Assembly: GCA_019054805.1 (NCBI GenBank)
Contig: JAHQIY010000011.1
Location: 2,175,001 to 2,239,000, forward strand
Origin: Brachionus manjavacas
Taxonomy: Eukaryota; Rotifera; Eurotatoria; Ploima; Brachionidae
Direction of reading: 5' to 3'
DNA: 64,000 bases
The position numbers were made by a program, and so were the translations under genes. A model generated the notes under the pieces. The model was not told the DNA's origin. It was given only the letters and a program-made list of their open reading frames with translations, and did no database searches. This document shows positions 35,501 to 49,110 of the stretch, one piece after another; the stretch's first letter is position 1, and every line of letters starts with the position of its first letter.

Positions 35501-38037
35501 ATATTGAAATTAAGTTTTACTTTGTGAACCAGAAAAATGTTCGTATTTTCTTTTAAATTTATAATAAAAAATTGCATTTTTCATTTAATAAATAAATTTC
35601 GCTTCAAAAAGAAATAACACGTGAATGAAATAACAGAATAGTTTAACATTTTTTTTTTATTCCTAGTGAAAAAAGGTTTAATCGGAAAATTGAATTATTC
35701 ATTTCCACATAATAAAATGCTAAGAATTAAACAGAAAATAAACTTTATCTGGTGTTATCTTTTTTCTATGACAGATGGCAGCTTTTACACAATTTAAACT
35801 ATAATTTTTCATTTTCAATTTGATTATTTTATTTCCGCAATTTATCTTAAATACTTTAATTTAATTTTTTTCTTTTTGAATTCTAAATGTATTTATGGTC
35901 CGATGACATGATTTTGTATTGGAACATCTTTTAATTTTCTAATTTAAATTTAATATAGTATTGTTTTCAAAGATAGTTATTTTTTAAAAATAAAATTAAA
36001 GTCATTTTTAAAAGTTTATACCAAATTTTTTATTTTTTTTTAAATCATCTAATTTTTTTACTTAAAAAGTATATTTTAAAATCAATCATTAAAAAAAATT
36101 TTCAATTAAGTATAGAAATCATGCTAAATAAAAAGATGATGATATTCTATTTTCAGAAAATAGATTAATAGAAATTTTTTATCGAGGAAAAAAATTAATA
36201 AAAAAAGACAGAATAAATCGATATGTTGTTAAAGTGATTGAGATGTCTTCGTTTGAAGCCGCGAGTTCTAAAGAAATTAAAAAAAAAGTATTTTCTAAAA
36301 AAAGTTTTAGAAAAAATTATTTTTTTAAGTATAAATGAATGTATAGTTACATTTTAATTGCTTTTGTGACCCTCAATCTGCCAAGGGGATGTATTATTAA
36401 TTTAAAATTTAATTTTTTCTTGATGCATAATAATTATGCTAAGCACCTTAATTAAAGATTTTCTTGTAAAAAATAAAAACCTTTTTGCTGTCAACTTCAA
36501 AAAAGTTATTGAAACCATTTCTAAACTTATTTCCATATGAAGAATAACTTTTAAAAAATTTCGAAAAAAGACTATTCATTTATTCAGAGTTAAATAACAT
36601 TCACTCTTAAATAATTTAATTTTAGGGAAAATAAACGAAACAATGCAAATGAATCACCTTAATTTTTCATATGCATAATATTTTAATTTATTTTTTTGAA
36701 AAAAAATTTACAAGTTGATTTTAGTAGATCAAATTTTAGGAAAAAAACAATTTTTCTTATTTTTAAAAAATCAAGACAATTCCCTTTCAGTTCAACAATA
36801 GAGTACTGAAGTATGCGATCTTGAGCATATTTTTAACACAAAGAAAGATAGGTAGTATAATGATAAAAATGATTGTTAGATTTTTCGAGCTAGCTTTTCA
36901 ATAAAAGATAAGCAAACAAACAAACGCAGCCCATTAACTTTTGCTATTGATTTTTCTACTTAGACAATATCAAGACCTTAAACATTGATGAAAACATATT
37001 TTTCAAATATTTGCACCTATGGGTGTTTTTCTATCATTTATTTTGTTTTTAATAGATTTGTACATTGTCATCAACATGGCTATTTATTATCTCTTAAAAC
37101 CAGTTAGACTAATGAATTGGGGTCAAATGATGAAACAGACTTATTTTTTTAAAAAGGAAAAATGGTTCAAGATAACAGAGAGACTAAGTTTAAAAAATAA
37201 AAATTCAACATAAATATTTTGTATTCTTGATATTAATTATTATAATAAACAAGCTTTAACTTTCATTACAGAACAATTTAAAAAGCATAAATTTCCTCGC
37301 GCATTCCCCACTGTTTTATATCTATTCTCTTTTTCCAACATAACTTATGCAACAAGTCTAAGTCGTTTTTCTCGCCATTTCATGTCATGAACCCAGCATT
37401 TATCTTCGGTATTAGATAATCTGCTTGAATATTCTCCTATTTCCTAAAACTAGATCTAATTCCAAGGTAAACAAAGCGAATGTCTTTGACAAAAAGCCAA
37501 GAAGCCAATGTTGTGACGCAATTTGGTGCTGACCAAAACCACAAATATTGTGTGCTTTTAATTATGGCCTAATTGGTCATCTAGGCAAACATAGAGATAA
37601 AGTTAATTAGAATTTTGTTATTTTATAAGCCAAAAAGCTTAGGAGATAAACACTGAAAGGTTAGCTTGAGCCCAATGGGGAATATTGCGCAGAAAAGATT
37701 GTGTTTCGTATGAATTGAAGAAAACAGGCCGACCCATGCCTCTCATCATCTAATCTATCATTTGTTTTTAGATTGAAAACGCCAGCCTATGGCCCAGTAC
37801 CACTGCTGTTTTCAGTCAACAAATTGGTTATCTACAAAATACGTAATCTAGAGTATGCTTAATGTAAACTTAACATTCAAGTATAGTTGCAACTATAATT
37901 ACGTATGCACAATTTGCAATCGTTGCCATAATTTGAAATTATTAACTAAAAATTTACTTTAGTTTTTGATTACGGTATAAATTTGATTCAACCGCAAGTT
38001 CAAGACAAGGCTTTGCACTCGTTCTTGATATCAAATT
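32541..38037. other. Gene-free stretch upstream of SIDT
   Basis: Mostly featureless AT-rich sequence apart from the partial repeat at 33293. From about 37250 to 38037 the sequence is less repetitive and slightly GC-richer, as expected for the promoter and 5' UTR of the SIDT gene starting at 38038. A 64-codon frame at 37019 has no recognisable similarity. Confidence 0.45.
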
Positions 38038-41000
38038 ATGAAATTTTTATATTCATTGCCATTAATTTTAGTAAGTGGAATCTTTTTTTTCAAATTTATT
38101 TTTCAAATTTATTAGAATAAAATTTTGTCTCCAAATTTTTTTCCCGAGTCTTCAAGAGTTTTGTTTGTGAAAGTGAAAAGTGGGAAAATTTTTCTCAAAA
38201 ATTTTATAGCTATTTGTTCACAGATTAAGAAATTCTAAGCCCACAAAATGAAGCCACTTTATTTTTTCTAATTTTTTGCTTTTGATCTACATTTGGTTTG
38301 AAAAAAAGAGAATTTGTGGCCGCAGAAAAACAACTTAAACTGCCTCAAACTGGAGGTTGGCAAAAAAATTCAACTTTTATTTGAATTTGACTTTCTTTTG
38401 GTATAATAAGAATATTTAAAAAAAATCATCTCGATTAACAAAATCAGGAATATGTCAAGAAAAGAGAATAACATTTTATGTATTTTAAATTAAAAAATTG
38501 ACCATCTCTCCATATTCTATCAAAAACTTTGCTAGAATCAGTTCGGTTGTGCCGAGTTTGTGGTAAATAAATTTGTTCTTGATCTGTTATTTTTTTTTCC
38601 AAAAATTTGATGGTCATTCTATTTTTAGTGATCATTAAAATAAAATTTTATATAAAAAATTTATGCTTTTGACAGGTGCAATTGCAGTTTTTATTAATTG
38701 CTTATTAAATCATGGGTCTTTTCAAAAATAAGCGAAGCAGCCATTGATATTTTACTTTATTCATCAGTTCTATCTTTAGTTTTATTTAATTTTTTTTATC
38801 TAGGCCTGAATCTATAATATTTTTCTCAAAATTAATCTGAAAATTACTATTCCAAGACACTTAATCGTCTTGTTTACTTTTACTCTTAAATTCTAAAATA
38901 AATATTTCTCTTTAAATGTATTAACTTGGTATGCTCATCAGATGCCAAAAGCAAAGACCAGCAATATTTTCACAACTATTTTTCTCAGCATTAAGATTAA
39001 GTTAAATTTCTGTGAAAATAACGAGTCTTCACATTGTAAAATTTCTTTATATAAAATAGCAAAAAGAAAGAAAATTATTTACCAAGATCTTGAATTGAAA
39101 TTTCAATTTTGTTTCCAATCTAAAAATTTTATTCAAAAAAATTTAAAAATGCTAATATAAATTTTAAAAATTTTAATTAATAAATTAAGCGGAACATTAA
39201 TGACCTGAATTTTTATCTAAATCTTTACAAATAAAATTTGTTCTTTAATAATTCAGATTTTATTTGGGACAATTTTTGTTTGGAAAAATAATTACGGTTA
39301 AATAAAAATTAAAAAAAATAATAATAATAATAATAAGCTACGGCAAGCAAGCTTGTGGAGGCGGTCTACTAGGAGATCGTCTATGGTAGCACATTACGCA
39401 ATAAAAGGAAAATTACAGAAATTAGAGAAACTGATAAGATTTTGTAATCTAATAGACATAATTGGCAACTTTGATATACAATACAATAGACAAATAAAAA
39501 GGCAAAAAATTAGAAGAAACTGAGAGGAGTATTTAATTGAATTTTTTCAAAAATGTTTATTTAAAATTTTTTTTTCTCCTTGTAAATACACCAATCTTTA
39601 ACTCTAGTTTTCTTATCAAACTTTTTTTTAATCAAATTTAACTTAAAAATTTTGGAATCTAAAAGACTGATTGTTAAATTCACTGCTTTTTCATGTTCTG
39701 GACAATTTTTTGATTTTATTCATGATGACTGTTGGTCATTTTTAATGGTGAAAAAGAGACAAAATAATTAAAAAAAATTATTACATTGATATTTGAGTCT
39801 TTGAAATTTTGAATAAATAAACAAACTTCTTTTTAATTTTCTAAAATTTAAGACTCAAGTCTAATTATTAAATTCTTATAGCTGGTAAAATCAACAATCT
39901 TCTCAGTAATCAGCACAATCACAGTCCGAGTCTCAAATTTAACAATAGGCCAGCAAGTACACAATATATCAATTAGTTCCAATTCAGAAGACATATATCG
40001 AATAGTCTACAATAGTTCAGTAATTTAATGAAAATTTTTTCTTTAATTATACCTAAATTTAAAATAAGAATACAACTTTGAATGTGTTCGCCTCAACTGA
40101 TGCCACTGTGGACCTACCGCTTCTGATTGTGATCCGTCAGGAAAAAGGTCTTGTATCTCTTCAGCTGCCTAATAAAGAAACTGGACGCACTGTTCAAAAT
40201 GTAAGCCGAATTTTGTGTCCGGCTTACGTTAGCCGGGACTCATTCGGCCTCAGTACCTTATACATCGACTTGTACACTTCATCAGTCGCCAATATATCTT
40301 ACTCTCTCAAAGTCAGCTATTTTTCGTCTTTTATTCTCACTGAAAATAAAAAAATAACCACCGTGGTGTCGCCTTTTGCTCCGGTTTTTTTCAAATATGA
40401 CTTGCGAACCGAGTCTTCGTTGGTCAAGTTCACTTCTAAAGACCGCATATGCACCACCGTTTCAGTGCAAAGGATGATGTGCCCTGTTTTTGATCTGAAG
40501 CATACAATTGACTTTGCCGGTCAATACCAGACTATGACTTCCCTAGCGGCTATTTCTGTTGATGTAAAATTAGTTGCTAGAAATATTTTTTTAAATTTTA
40601 TTATTTGAAAAAAAGAATCCAAATTTAATTTACAAATCAATGTATGTAGTTGTAAGTGTTCATCCGACTGATAGAGAGTGCTGTGGCAGTCCAAATTGTA
40701 CCGAGGCTTCTGGACATAGAATAAAAAATGTCACAATTGAACTCAAACCTGGCTACAATAGTAATTTTTCTAATAAACTTTAAGATAAATTTTTCAAATT
40801 TTTTCAGACATGAATGTCAACTTGAGCTATGCGATAACTTTATCGGTTTTTTTGGCAATTTACGTGGTCATATGTCCATTTTTGTGCTTCGTAGAGCCTT
40901 ATTGTGAAAAAAACCTTAAGAACCTCATAGATGGTAATTTAAAAAGAATCGAAAAATTTTATTTAATTTCTTTTCATCAGAATACAAGCTTAATCAGACC

Positions 41001-44000
41001 ACTTTTACTGTTAGCTCGGCCGTGACGCCCACTTCCAACAATCGAATTTACGATTTTCCAGATCAAATTTTGCATGTGAAAATTGAAAAGTTGACAGAAG
41101 TTAAAAAAGTGTCCAAAGGCAATTTAAAATCGAATGAAAAATTGCTGGCGATTCAAGCCGTTCAAAATCAAAATTATTTAAAAAAAAATCCAAATACAAT
41201 CAAAAAGCAGACAATTCAAGGTGAAAACTTAAATTCTGAGACGTCACCGAGCACTCAAAATGGCACTGATTCTGATTATTTACACAATGATAATTTGAAT
41301 AGAAGTATGTTGAGTTTTCTTTCATTCAATTTAGATTTGGTCACGGGTTTTTTTATGGTAAAATTAAGTGATAAACAAAAGATTTGAAATTATTTTTTTT
41401 AAATACAGTTGATATTATAAAAGTAAGATAAAAATTAAAATATAAAAATATTTTTTTAGTTTAAAAATTAAACAAGTCGTCTGATTCTAAAAGAATCACT
41501 TGATTAAAAATTTTATATTTATGAACAGATAAGAAGAATATTTAATTTTAGTTCATTTCTTTTAATTTCTTTCATAACAAAAAAAAATAAAGAATTTTTT
41601 TTATTTTTCAAAGTAATAATGGCAATATTGATATTAAAATAAAACTGAATTTTTAGAGTTTTAGAATTAGAATTTTTTTAAAAAAATTATTTTAAAAGGT
41701 CATGTAACATATTACAAAAATAAAAGAATTAAAATTCAATTAAATATATAATATCTGCTAGCATATCTCTTCTATCATCTCTAAACGTAGAGAGTCCAAC
41801 ATTGGTTTTGATCTTTTACATTTTCTAACTCCAAAGGCTTTCATAATTAAAATATATTGCCTTTAAAAATCAAAAAGTGATATTAGTGAAAGATTAATAG
41901 GTAACTTTGTTGAATTTATTTTTTATTTTCAATAATTTTTTTGAGTTAAAAATAAGGGTCCCACTAAAATACTGACCCCCAATTTAATAAAATTTTCTGA
42001 CCCCCATTTATTTCGCAAAGGAAAAAAATATTTTTAAAAGTTTTAATATAAAATTTAATTTTAATTTTTCTCGTTTTTTTTGAAAATTAAAATAGTTTTT
42101 CTCCAAAATTTTTATTTTTGGTGAAAATTTAATATTGTTATGTTTTTAAAAACTTGAGCCCCTACTGACCCCCATTTTTCTCAAAGAGAATTTAACGAGC
42201 TTTCTACAAATGTGCCTAGTTTTTCTCCTTAATTTCAAATGATTTCATAATAATATAAAAAATTCAATTTATAATTGTAATATTTGATAATTTTTGTTTT
42301 ATTAATTTAGTTTTAAAATTTTTAATAAAAAGGTCAGGTTGGTTTGGAGTGGGTCAGGTTTTTAAAAATATTCAATTTTCACAAAAAATAAAATTTTTGG
42401 AGAAAACCTATTTTAATTTTCAAAAATAAAGAAAAATTCAAACTAAATGATATATTTAAACTTTTTGAAATATTTTTCCTTTTCAAAATAAATAGGGGTC
42501 AGTAAATTTGAAAAAATTAGGGGTTAGTATTTTATTAGGATCCAAAAATAACAAGTCATTATTTTAAATAAATATAATTTATTATTATTTTGAAAATTCA
42601 TAGTCTTTAAAAATTTTAAAACTTTTAAAAAATATCTATTTAGTATCTAAAATTCACAATGCCAATAATAATCGACAATAAAAAATATTTCTAAAATTTT
42701 ATTTAAATTATTTTTTTCGAATTTTCATATCTAATTCTTAAATTATTATTTAAATTTTAAATTGACATAAAGTTAAATTTAATTAAATAACATTGTTTGA
42801 AAATTATCTGTTTTTTATAACTAAATGAATGATTGCCATAATAAATAGGAAATAATTAATTCAAGTCTCAATAAGTTTGAATTTCTTATTAGAACAAAAC
42901 CTTAATTTTTTAGACAAAAACTTGATAAAAATATTTGTTAAATTTGTTTTATGATATTAAACAACTTTAATTTTGTTTTAAATTTGTAATATTTATACTA
43001 AGATATTCTTATCATAGGAAAGTCTTTATATTTCAAGCTATTAATACCTTGTTTTACCGAAAAGAAAAACTCGTGTAAAATAAAATTAGCAAAATGCATG
43101 TCTCATATTTTAAAAGATAATTTAACTTGTTAATTTAGCTTCAAACAATTTAACTTATGCACCCGCTGTTAATTTAGAAGATAATGTCTTGGGTACTTTA
43201 CTTTAAATAAAATTAAAAAATTTAATTAACCCCTTCTTTAATAGTGAATGAAGATAACTCGTTTAGTTCGAGTGAATACGACAAAGCCGATGATGCCGAG
43301 GCTTACAAACAGGGTGTTAGAAACAAACCAAATTTAAAGTTGCACGACCTGGCCCGGAAGCAGCCTAAACTCCTAGATCGAAAAATAATGAACTATCCAA
43401 GACTGATAATTGCCATTGCTACATTTTATGTCTTGCCAGTAGTGCAGCTGGTTCTGCTTCATCAAACGGTGAGAAAAATTAGATGAATTTTTTTTTTTGG
43501 TTTTTCACAATTTTTTATTTTCAGCAATTGACCAAATCGGGCAATGAGGACTCATGTTTTTTTAATTTTTTATGTATGGTAAAATCTGGCCCATTTGCCG
43601 CTTTCAATAACATTTTCAGCAATGTTGGTTACATCCTGCTGGGCATAATGTTCATCATTGTGGTCAAAAAGCGCTCGTACTCATACACATACATGCGTAA
43701 AAAATATCCAGTTATTATGTCGGTACGTTATTTAAAATTTAAGTTTTTAAGAAAAAAAGATAAACTTGCTATTTAGACGCATGGGGTGCCTCAGCATTTT
43801 GGCCTTTTTTACACTATGGGCATAGGTCTGGTCATGGAGGGAATTCTAAGCGCGGCCTACCATGTATGTCCGAGCTTTAACAATTTTCAATTCGACACCA
43901 GTTTTATGTACATCACTGGAGTTGTGTCCACCATAAAGTTGTACCAATGCCGTCATCCAGACATCCATCCAAGTTCACAAAAAGTCTTTTTGTTCTTAGC

Positions 44001-46756
44001 TCTATGCATTTTACTGAATGTTGTTGGTGTTTTTTATGGCAAAGTTAATGCATGGTTCGTGATTGGTTACACCATTGGTCACGTTGGGTTCTTTTTCATT
44101 TTGAGTATAGTTATCTATTACATGAAGCAGCCAAAACTTGGTAATTTTATCAATTATTAATACTTTTGGAATCTTTTTTTTAGGAATTTATAAATTCAAT
44201 TCTTTTCGATCGAACGTTCATTAATTGATCAATTTTTTAATTTTTTTTTAAATTTACATGAAATTTTTAAGATTAACAGTTTCAAGACATGACTTGGAAG
44301 AGGAAAATATTTTCATCAAAAATATCACTCTATCAAAAACTTAATTTTGGATATTGATCATCTGGGAAAAATACAATAATATCTATAACTTTTGCACAAT
44401 CATTTTAATAATTTAAATAAATTTTATTATGAAAAAAATCGCAGCAAAAAATATCAAATAACGCTTGTCAGCATTTAGCCCCTTGAGGGCTTTGACAATC
44501 TTTCTTCTCTTGTTTTGCCCATTGCCAAACAATTCATTTTCTATCCTTGATTTGAAACTGTTGATTGATATAGAACTGACACTGTCCTGTGACAGGTCAT
44601 TCCATTTTGACACTACTCGTATTGTAAGGAAATCGTATCTGTATGAGCCGCGTTTGGTCAATTCTCTTGTAAGCCTCATATTATTCTCCCTTCTTGAATT
44701 TAGTGCCAAACTTTTAGCAGAATTTATACCATTCACTAGATTAATGTACTCAAAGCCATTGATTATTTTGTACATTTGAATGAGGTCTCCTCTAGTTCTA
44801 CGATCTTCTAGACTTACAAGTCCCAAGGTATTTAGTCTATCCTCATATGAAACGTTCCTCAACGATTTGACTAATTTTGTTGCCCTTCTTTGCACCTTTT
44901 TTCAAAATTAATATGTCCGACTTTGTAGCATAACCCTACATACTCACTGCACTCTTTTTTTAGGGATATTTTTATTTTCGTACTTAAGTTCTATGAACCT
45001 TTTTAATGTCATGCTTTTAAATTTAAAAAAATAAATTTTTGAATGATAATTTTGAAAAAAACATTAATTATTCAATTATTTTTTTTATTAATTTTTTCTT
45101 AGAAATTTCTAATTAAGATTAATATTTAAAATAATTTTGTTTTTTTCGTTTTCTTTTTCGTTTATTTATTTGCTCTTTGAAGAGAAACGGTCAGGGTTGT
45201 TTGTTTTTTATTAAAATGTAATAAATTAAAGAAAAATAAATAAAAAATACGCTTTAAAGAATTTTGAAAATTATTAAAGAAAAAAGTAGTTTTATTTTCA
45301 AATGTTGAAAATTAAACTTTAATCAAATAATAATTTATTTCAAATAAAGTAAGATTTGGTAAAGCTTAAATGTCTTAAGGGGTTAACAACTTTTAAAGAT
45401 TAAATTTATTGATTTAAATTTTAATAAAAAATGATACAAATTTTATACAATCGACTAATCTTTTTGTCCTTAAAATTAAATAAAAAGCTTTTATGTTATT
45501 TAAAGAAATTATTTTATTATTTAGTTTTTTAATCGAAATATCTAAAGGGGTTTCATCCTACTTTATTACAGAATTAAAACAAGATTAAAAAATTTATTAC
45601 CCCTTTTACCCTTTAACCACTTAGAAAAATCGCATTAGATACCTCAGCAAAGAAACTATTTTATGAAATAATATTTTTGAAATTAAATTGTTTTTAATTT
45701 AAAGGCCAAAAAAGGAAGTCAATAGTCAATTGTCAATTTTTATCATTTTTAATTTATGTTTTTCACCTTTTTAAAACATTTTAGCTTTACATTAAAGATT
45801 TAATGAAATAAAAAACATAAAATCCGGGGTAACCCTGTTAGTTTTTAAGAAAAAGCTGACAAAAAAATTGGGCAATGAGGTTAACTTTTTAATCCTTTTG
45901 GTCCTCACCTCATTAATTATTCTTACTAAATGGGTGAGTCGAAACCTTGAGGCAGAAGTGGTGATAAAATTTTGAGTTTTTACACCTTATTTAGCTTAAA
46001 TTAAAAATATCAAAAAAAAGGTTACATGAAAGAATTTTTTTATACTTAAAAAAATAATTAATTTTTTATCTAAATATATTTTCCAAAGGTATGTCAACAT
46101 TCAAAACAATGGCTCAAAAATTTAAACAAGATAAAAATTTATCACAGCCAGTTCACATAGACCGTCTAATAATGCTTATTATAGCTAATATATTCAACGT
46201 TGGGGTGTAAGATTAAACTATATCACCTAAAATATTTGTATAATATTCAAATAATTTTTTTGAAGAGCAATCTATGCCAATTTGGTGCCAATGCAATTTT
46301 CAGCCTATTTGATTCTTGTTTTACTAGGAAATTTTAACATATATTTTTTAATGTATCTAATTAATAAAGTAATTGTTTTAAGTGTTTATTAAAAATAAAA
46401 TAATCATTTTTTTAAGGTGATAAAACGTGAACAATTTCATGTGATCACAGTTTTAAACTTAATAATTGCAACAATAGCTTGGATCGCTGCTATGTATTTT
46501 TATAACATTGAGATAAAACAATGGGAGAAAAAGCCCGCTGAGTCCAGAGAGTCCAACAAAGCTTGCATTCTGCTGAACGTCTAGTAAGAAAATTTTGTTC
46601 CTGTTATTTTTTCTGAGCCTAATTTAACTTATAAGTGATCACCACGACGCTTGGCATTTTTTATCAGCTTTGAGCATGTTCATGACTTTCGTGGTCATTT
46701 TGACACTTGACGATGGAATTATATCCAAAAAACGCAACGAAATATCAGTGTTCTAG
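38038..46756 (+). CDS. SID-1 transmembrane family protein (SIDT)
   Basis: SID-1/SIDT proteins are multi-pass membrane proteins of the CREST superfamily; C. elegans SID-1 imports dsRNA for systemic RNAi, and mammalian SIDT1/2 act in endo-lysosomes in RNA and lipid handling. Thirteen exons: 38038-38070, 39882-40019, 40069-40563, 40616-40760, 40808-40933, 40981-41304, 43245-43468, 43525-43722, 43777-44140, 46089-46206, 46266-46368, 46417-46583, 46636-46756. All phases match and yield 851 aa, close to human SIDT1/2. Seen in order: signal peptide MKFLYSLPLIL, a beta-rich ectodomain with RMMCPVFDLKHT and GQYQTMTSLAAI, TM1, a charged loop, CFFNFLC, FNNIFSNVGYILLG, MEGILSAAYHVCP with FQFDTSFMY, PAESRESN, DHHDAWHFLSAL and C-terminal LTLDDG. 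The Ser/His/Asp and C-terminal His residues of the metal site are present. Introns 2-5 and 11-12 are about 50 bp. Intron 6 holds a foldback element and intron 9 a LINE fragment. Least certain is the first exon. Confidence 0.93.
39310..39540 (-). repeat. Possible LINE/SINE 3' end with (TTA)n tail in SIDT intron 1
   Basis: A complex block on the plus strand (GCTACGGCAAGCAAGCTTG, GGAGGCGGTCTACTAGGAG) directly follows (AAT)n at 39318-39336. Read on the minus strand this is a 3' end with a trinucleotide tail, as CR1-like LINEs often have. No coding part is recognised. Confidence 0.45.
41948..42551. mobile_element. Foldback/MITE element with ~220-bp inverted arms in SIDT intron 6
   Basis: Element 41956-42543 begins GGGTCCCACTAAAATACTGA and ends with the near reverse complement (TTAGTATTTTATTAGGATCC). 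Paired words continue inward: CTGACCCCCATTTATTT with AAATAAATAGGGGTCAG, and TTTTGAAAATTAAAATAG with CTATTTTAATTTTCAAAA. An 8-bp direct repeat AAAAATAA flanks it (41948-41955 and 42544-42551), as hAT-type elements make, though the AT-rich context weakens this. No ORF is present, so it is non-autonomous. Transcribed as part of the intron it would form a long RNA hairpin. Confidence 0.75.
44413..44945 (-). pseudogene. LINE reverse-transcriptase C-terminal fragment in SIDT intron 9
   Basis: Minus-strand 44895-44413 reads uninterrupted for 160 codons: QRRATKLVKSLRNVSYEDRL, LVSLEDRRTRGDLIQMYKI, LTKRGSYRYDFLTIRVV, SKWNDLSQDSVSSISINSFK. This is the C-terminal domain of a CR1/Jockey-like polyprotein. 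The intact frame makes it the best preserved LINE piece here. It is antisense to SIDT and 5'-truncated. Confidence 0.85.
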
Positions 46757-47089
46757 TTAGTTACCTCAGATAATGACTCGGTTCATGCCACCAATTTCGA
46801 TGTTTAATTATTTTTATTACAATTTTTTTTCAACTCAGAACTATTTTAAACCGGTAAATTAGAGACATGTACATTAAAGAGCTGTACCTGCAGAGGTACG
46901 GTCAGCAAGAACGACTCTAGGTTTTAGTCAGTCAAATGAATAAAAAAAATTTTTTTTTCTAAAATTTATTTCTTATTATAATAAAAATTATTAAATTGTT
47001 TTTTATTTACTAAAAAAATAAATTTAAATGATACAATTTATATGGTATCTTGGACCAGTAAATTTAGCTAATTAAATTTGTGATTTTAG
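46757..47089 (+). promoter_or_regulatory. Short SIDT-TMEM192 spacer
   Basis: Only 333 bp separate the SIDT stop from the TMEM192 start on the same strand. It holds a small hairpin GTACCT-GCAG-AGGTAC at about 46885-46900 and ends TGTGATTTTAG directly before ATG at 47090. That acceptor-like end suggests a 5' UTR intron or spliced-leader addition at the start codon. Confidence 0.4.
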
Positions 47090-49110
47090 ATGGTTAGTCT
47101 GGAAAATACTCGCAACCCTAAGGGAGGCTTTTCGTTCGATCAAATTGTTAGTTCGAACGATGACTTTGCCGATCAGGCCCAGATTAGTTTTTCTAATGCG
47201 AACGACAACATTCCGCTTTCTTCAGAACTAGAGCCTAGTTTTAAGCAAATAAAAACCACATTCCTAATATTCGCACAAATATTTTTGAGTATAATGTTCA
47301 TATCTAGTCTATTTTTGATGCCTTTTTTATGTGATAAAAAGAGTGATTTGTGTCCAGTATTTGAACCTTTTGATATTTTGTTATTTGTGCATGCCATTTT
47401 TTGGATAATGTTTTACGTGCTTGACAGAGTATACCATTTTCATCACATGAAATCAAGACGAAATGGATACCTCGCATTCTATAGAAATACAAGACTTGTT
47501 CAGTCTCTTCCGCTTATTGTCATTTCAGCAGGTAAGTTCTGAATGCATCTTGGAACATTTAAGCAATTAGAAAAAAAAATCAAGTCTTTTATTATGAAAA
47601 AATTCATAAAATTAGTTGCGTAGCTAATACTGTCAAATTAAGGATTTATTTAATTTGATAAAGAAAAATTTTAAAATCTCCCAAAAGTTTTCTTTTTTTT
47701 CAGCTTTTTATTCAAAAAATGTCGCGGAAAAATCAAAATGTTTAAATTCTAACAGACCCATTACTATCAAAAAATACTTGTTTCTAAAAAAGTAACATTT
47801 TATTTCACGTGTTTTGATATTTTCTATCATTCCTATTCAATAATTTATTTTTTATTTTAATACGAAATGTTAAGTTTATTTTGCAATAAAAAATAAGTAA
47901 AAAGCTTAATTTGCAATTGAATAAAATAAGTATGTTACTTAATATGAAAAAAATCATTAAATATTAATGTTTATTTTTTAAAATAAAAATTTTTTCAAGA
48001 AGCGTTTAACTAGTATGATATGAATGAAAGGATAAATTCAGTTTCCATTCAAACCAGCTTAGTCATTGTCTAAATCATTAAAAATTTAAATAAAAAAATA
48101 GTTTCATTATTTTAAGTAGTTAAGCAGAAAAATAGACAAATCCTTAATTATTTTAGAAAAATTTGTCTTATAAAAATTATAGAAAAAAGATATGATATTT
48201 TTTCGAAATTCGCCTTTGATTTTCCTATCTTTTCAGTTTTTCATTATCCATTTATAATTTAAAAACAAGTTCTTGATATTTTAATAAAAACTTTTTTTTC
48301 GTTTCGAAATTAACTTCTATATTTTGTTTCTATTATTAAAATGCTAAATAAAAAAGTATCAGAATTTTCCTTTCTTTTATTAACTTCCTTTGATTATTTT
48401 TTTTTAAGTATTGTAACTGTACTCGAAGCATGGTTTTAAAAAAAATCTTGAATTCAAAAATATTTCTGTTTAAATCCGATTTTATTTTAGACAAAAATTT
48501 ATCACTTTTATAGCAAATTTCCCGTTGCTTGTTTAATTTAGCTACGCAATGGCAATAAAATTATTCTCTCAAAGCTTATTTTTTTCAAAAAAAATTTCAA
48601 TTAATCTTGAAAATGATTATTGAATTTCAAAATAAATTATGACTAAATTTTTTAAACTAATTCTAAAAAATCAAAAGGAAATGCTATAATGGTTGTTTTG
48701 CTAAGAGTGTTTAATAAATATTGTCCAGTGTCGTGTACCAACTCCCATTTGACTCCTCTAAATTTTTTCCAAATATTTACCAGCGTTGAATTCGGCCTCA
48801 TTGTTCTAATTCTTGTTCACTATTCAAGTATTAAATTTTTTATAAAATTATTTGAAATTTTCTATAATCTTGTCAAGTTTTGACTTTGAAGTTTAATAGA
48901 TTGAGAAAAATGCCGGACATTAACCAAGAACTAGAGAGGCCTTTTTTCTCACCATCCCAAATAAAAGATCTTGGCTACAAAGATAAAAGTTATTTGAGTA
49001 CAATTCTTGAAAATCAAGCAGACATGCTACGTTATTTGCAGGAAAAGAATGAAACATTAACCCAAAAGCTGTATCAACAAAACCAAAAAGCCTTGCCAAA
49101 CATTAACTAA
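47090..49110 (+). CDS. TMEM192-like lysosomal membrane protein
   Basis: TMEM192 is a late-endosome/lysosome membrane protein of unknown biochemical role. Three exons: 47090-47531, 48678-48827, 48878-49110; phases agree and give 274 aa (human about 271). Exon 1: hydrophilic N-terminus, a hydrophobic segment around IKTTFLIFAQIFLSIMF, CDKKSDLCP, a second hydrophobic segment, then VYHFHHMKSRRNGYLAFYR and LPLIVISAG, which parallels the human QYHHSKIRNRGYNLIYR region. Exon 2 gives two more hydrophobic segments. Exon 3 has KFNRLRKMPDINQELE and a C-terminal coiled-coil-like stretch (TILENQADMLRYLQEKNETL), also as in the family. Intron 1 is 1.15 kb with nothing recognisable; intron 2 is 50 bp. AATAAA at about 49219 may be the poly(A) signal. 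A different exon 2/3 junction would put a stop in frame, so this one is preferred. Confidence 0.88.

Noticed and set aside
37019..37213. 64-codon frame upstream of SIDT
   Set aside because: It has a hydrophobic start but no recognised similarity and no splice or promoter context, so chance is likely.
44182..44225. Possible extra SIDT exon reading GIYKFNSF after TTTTTTTTAG
   Set aside because: It runs into a stop (FRSNVH*) before a good donor. Direct joining of 44140 to 46089 restores family length and phase.
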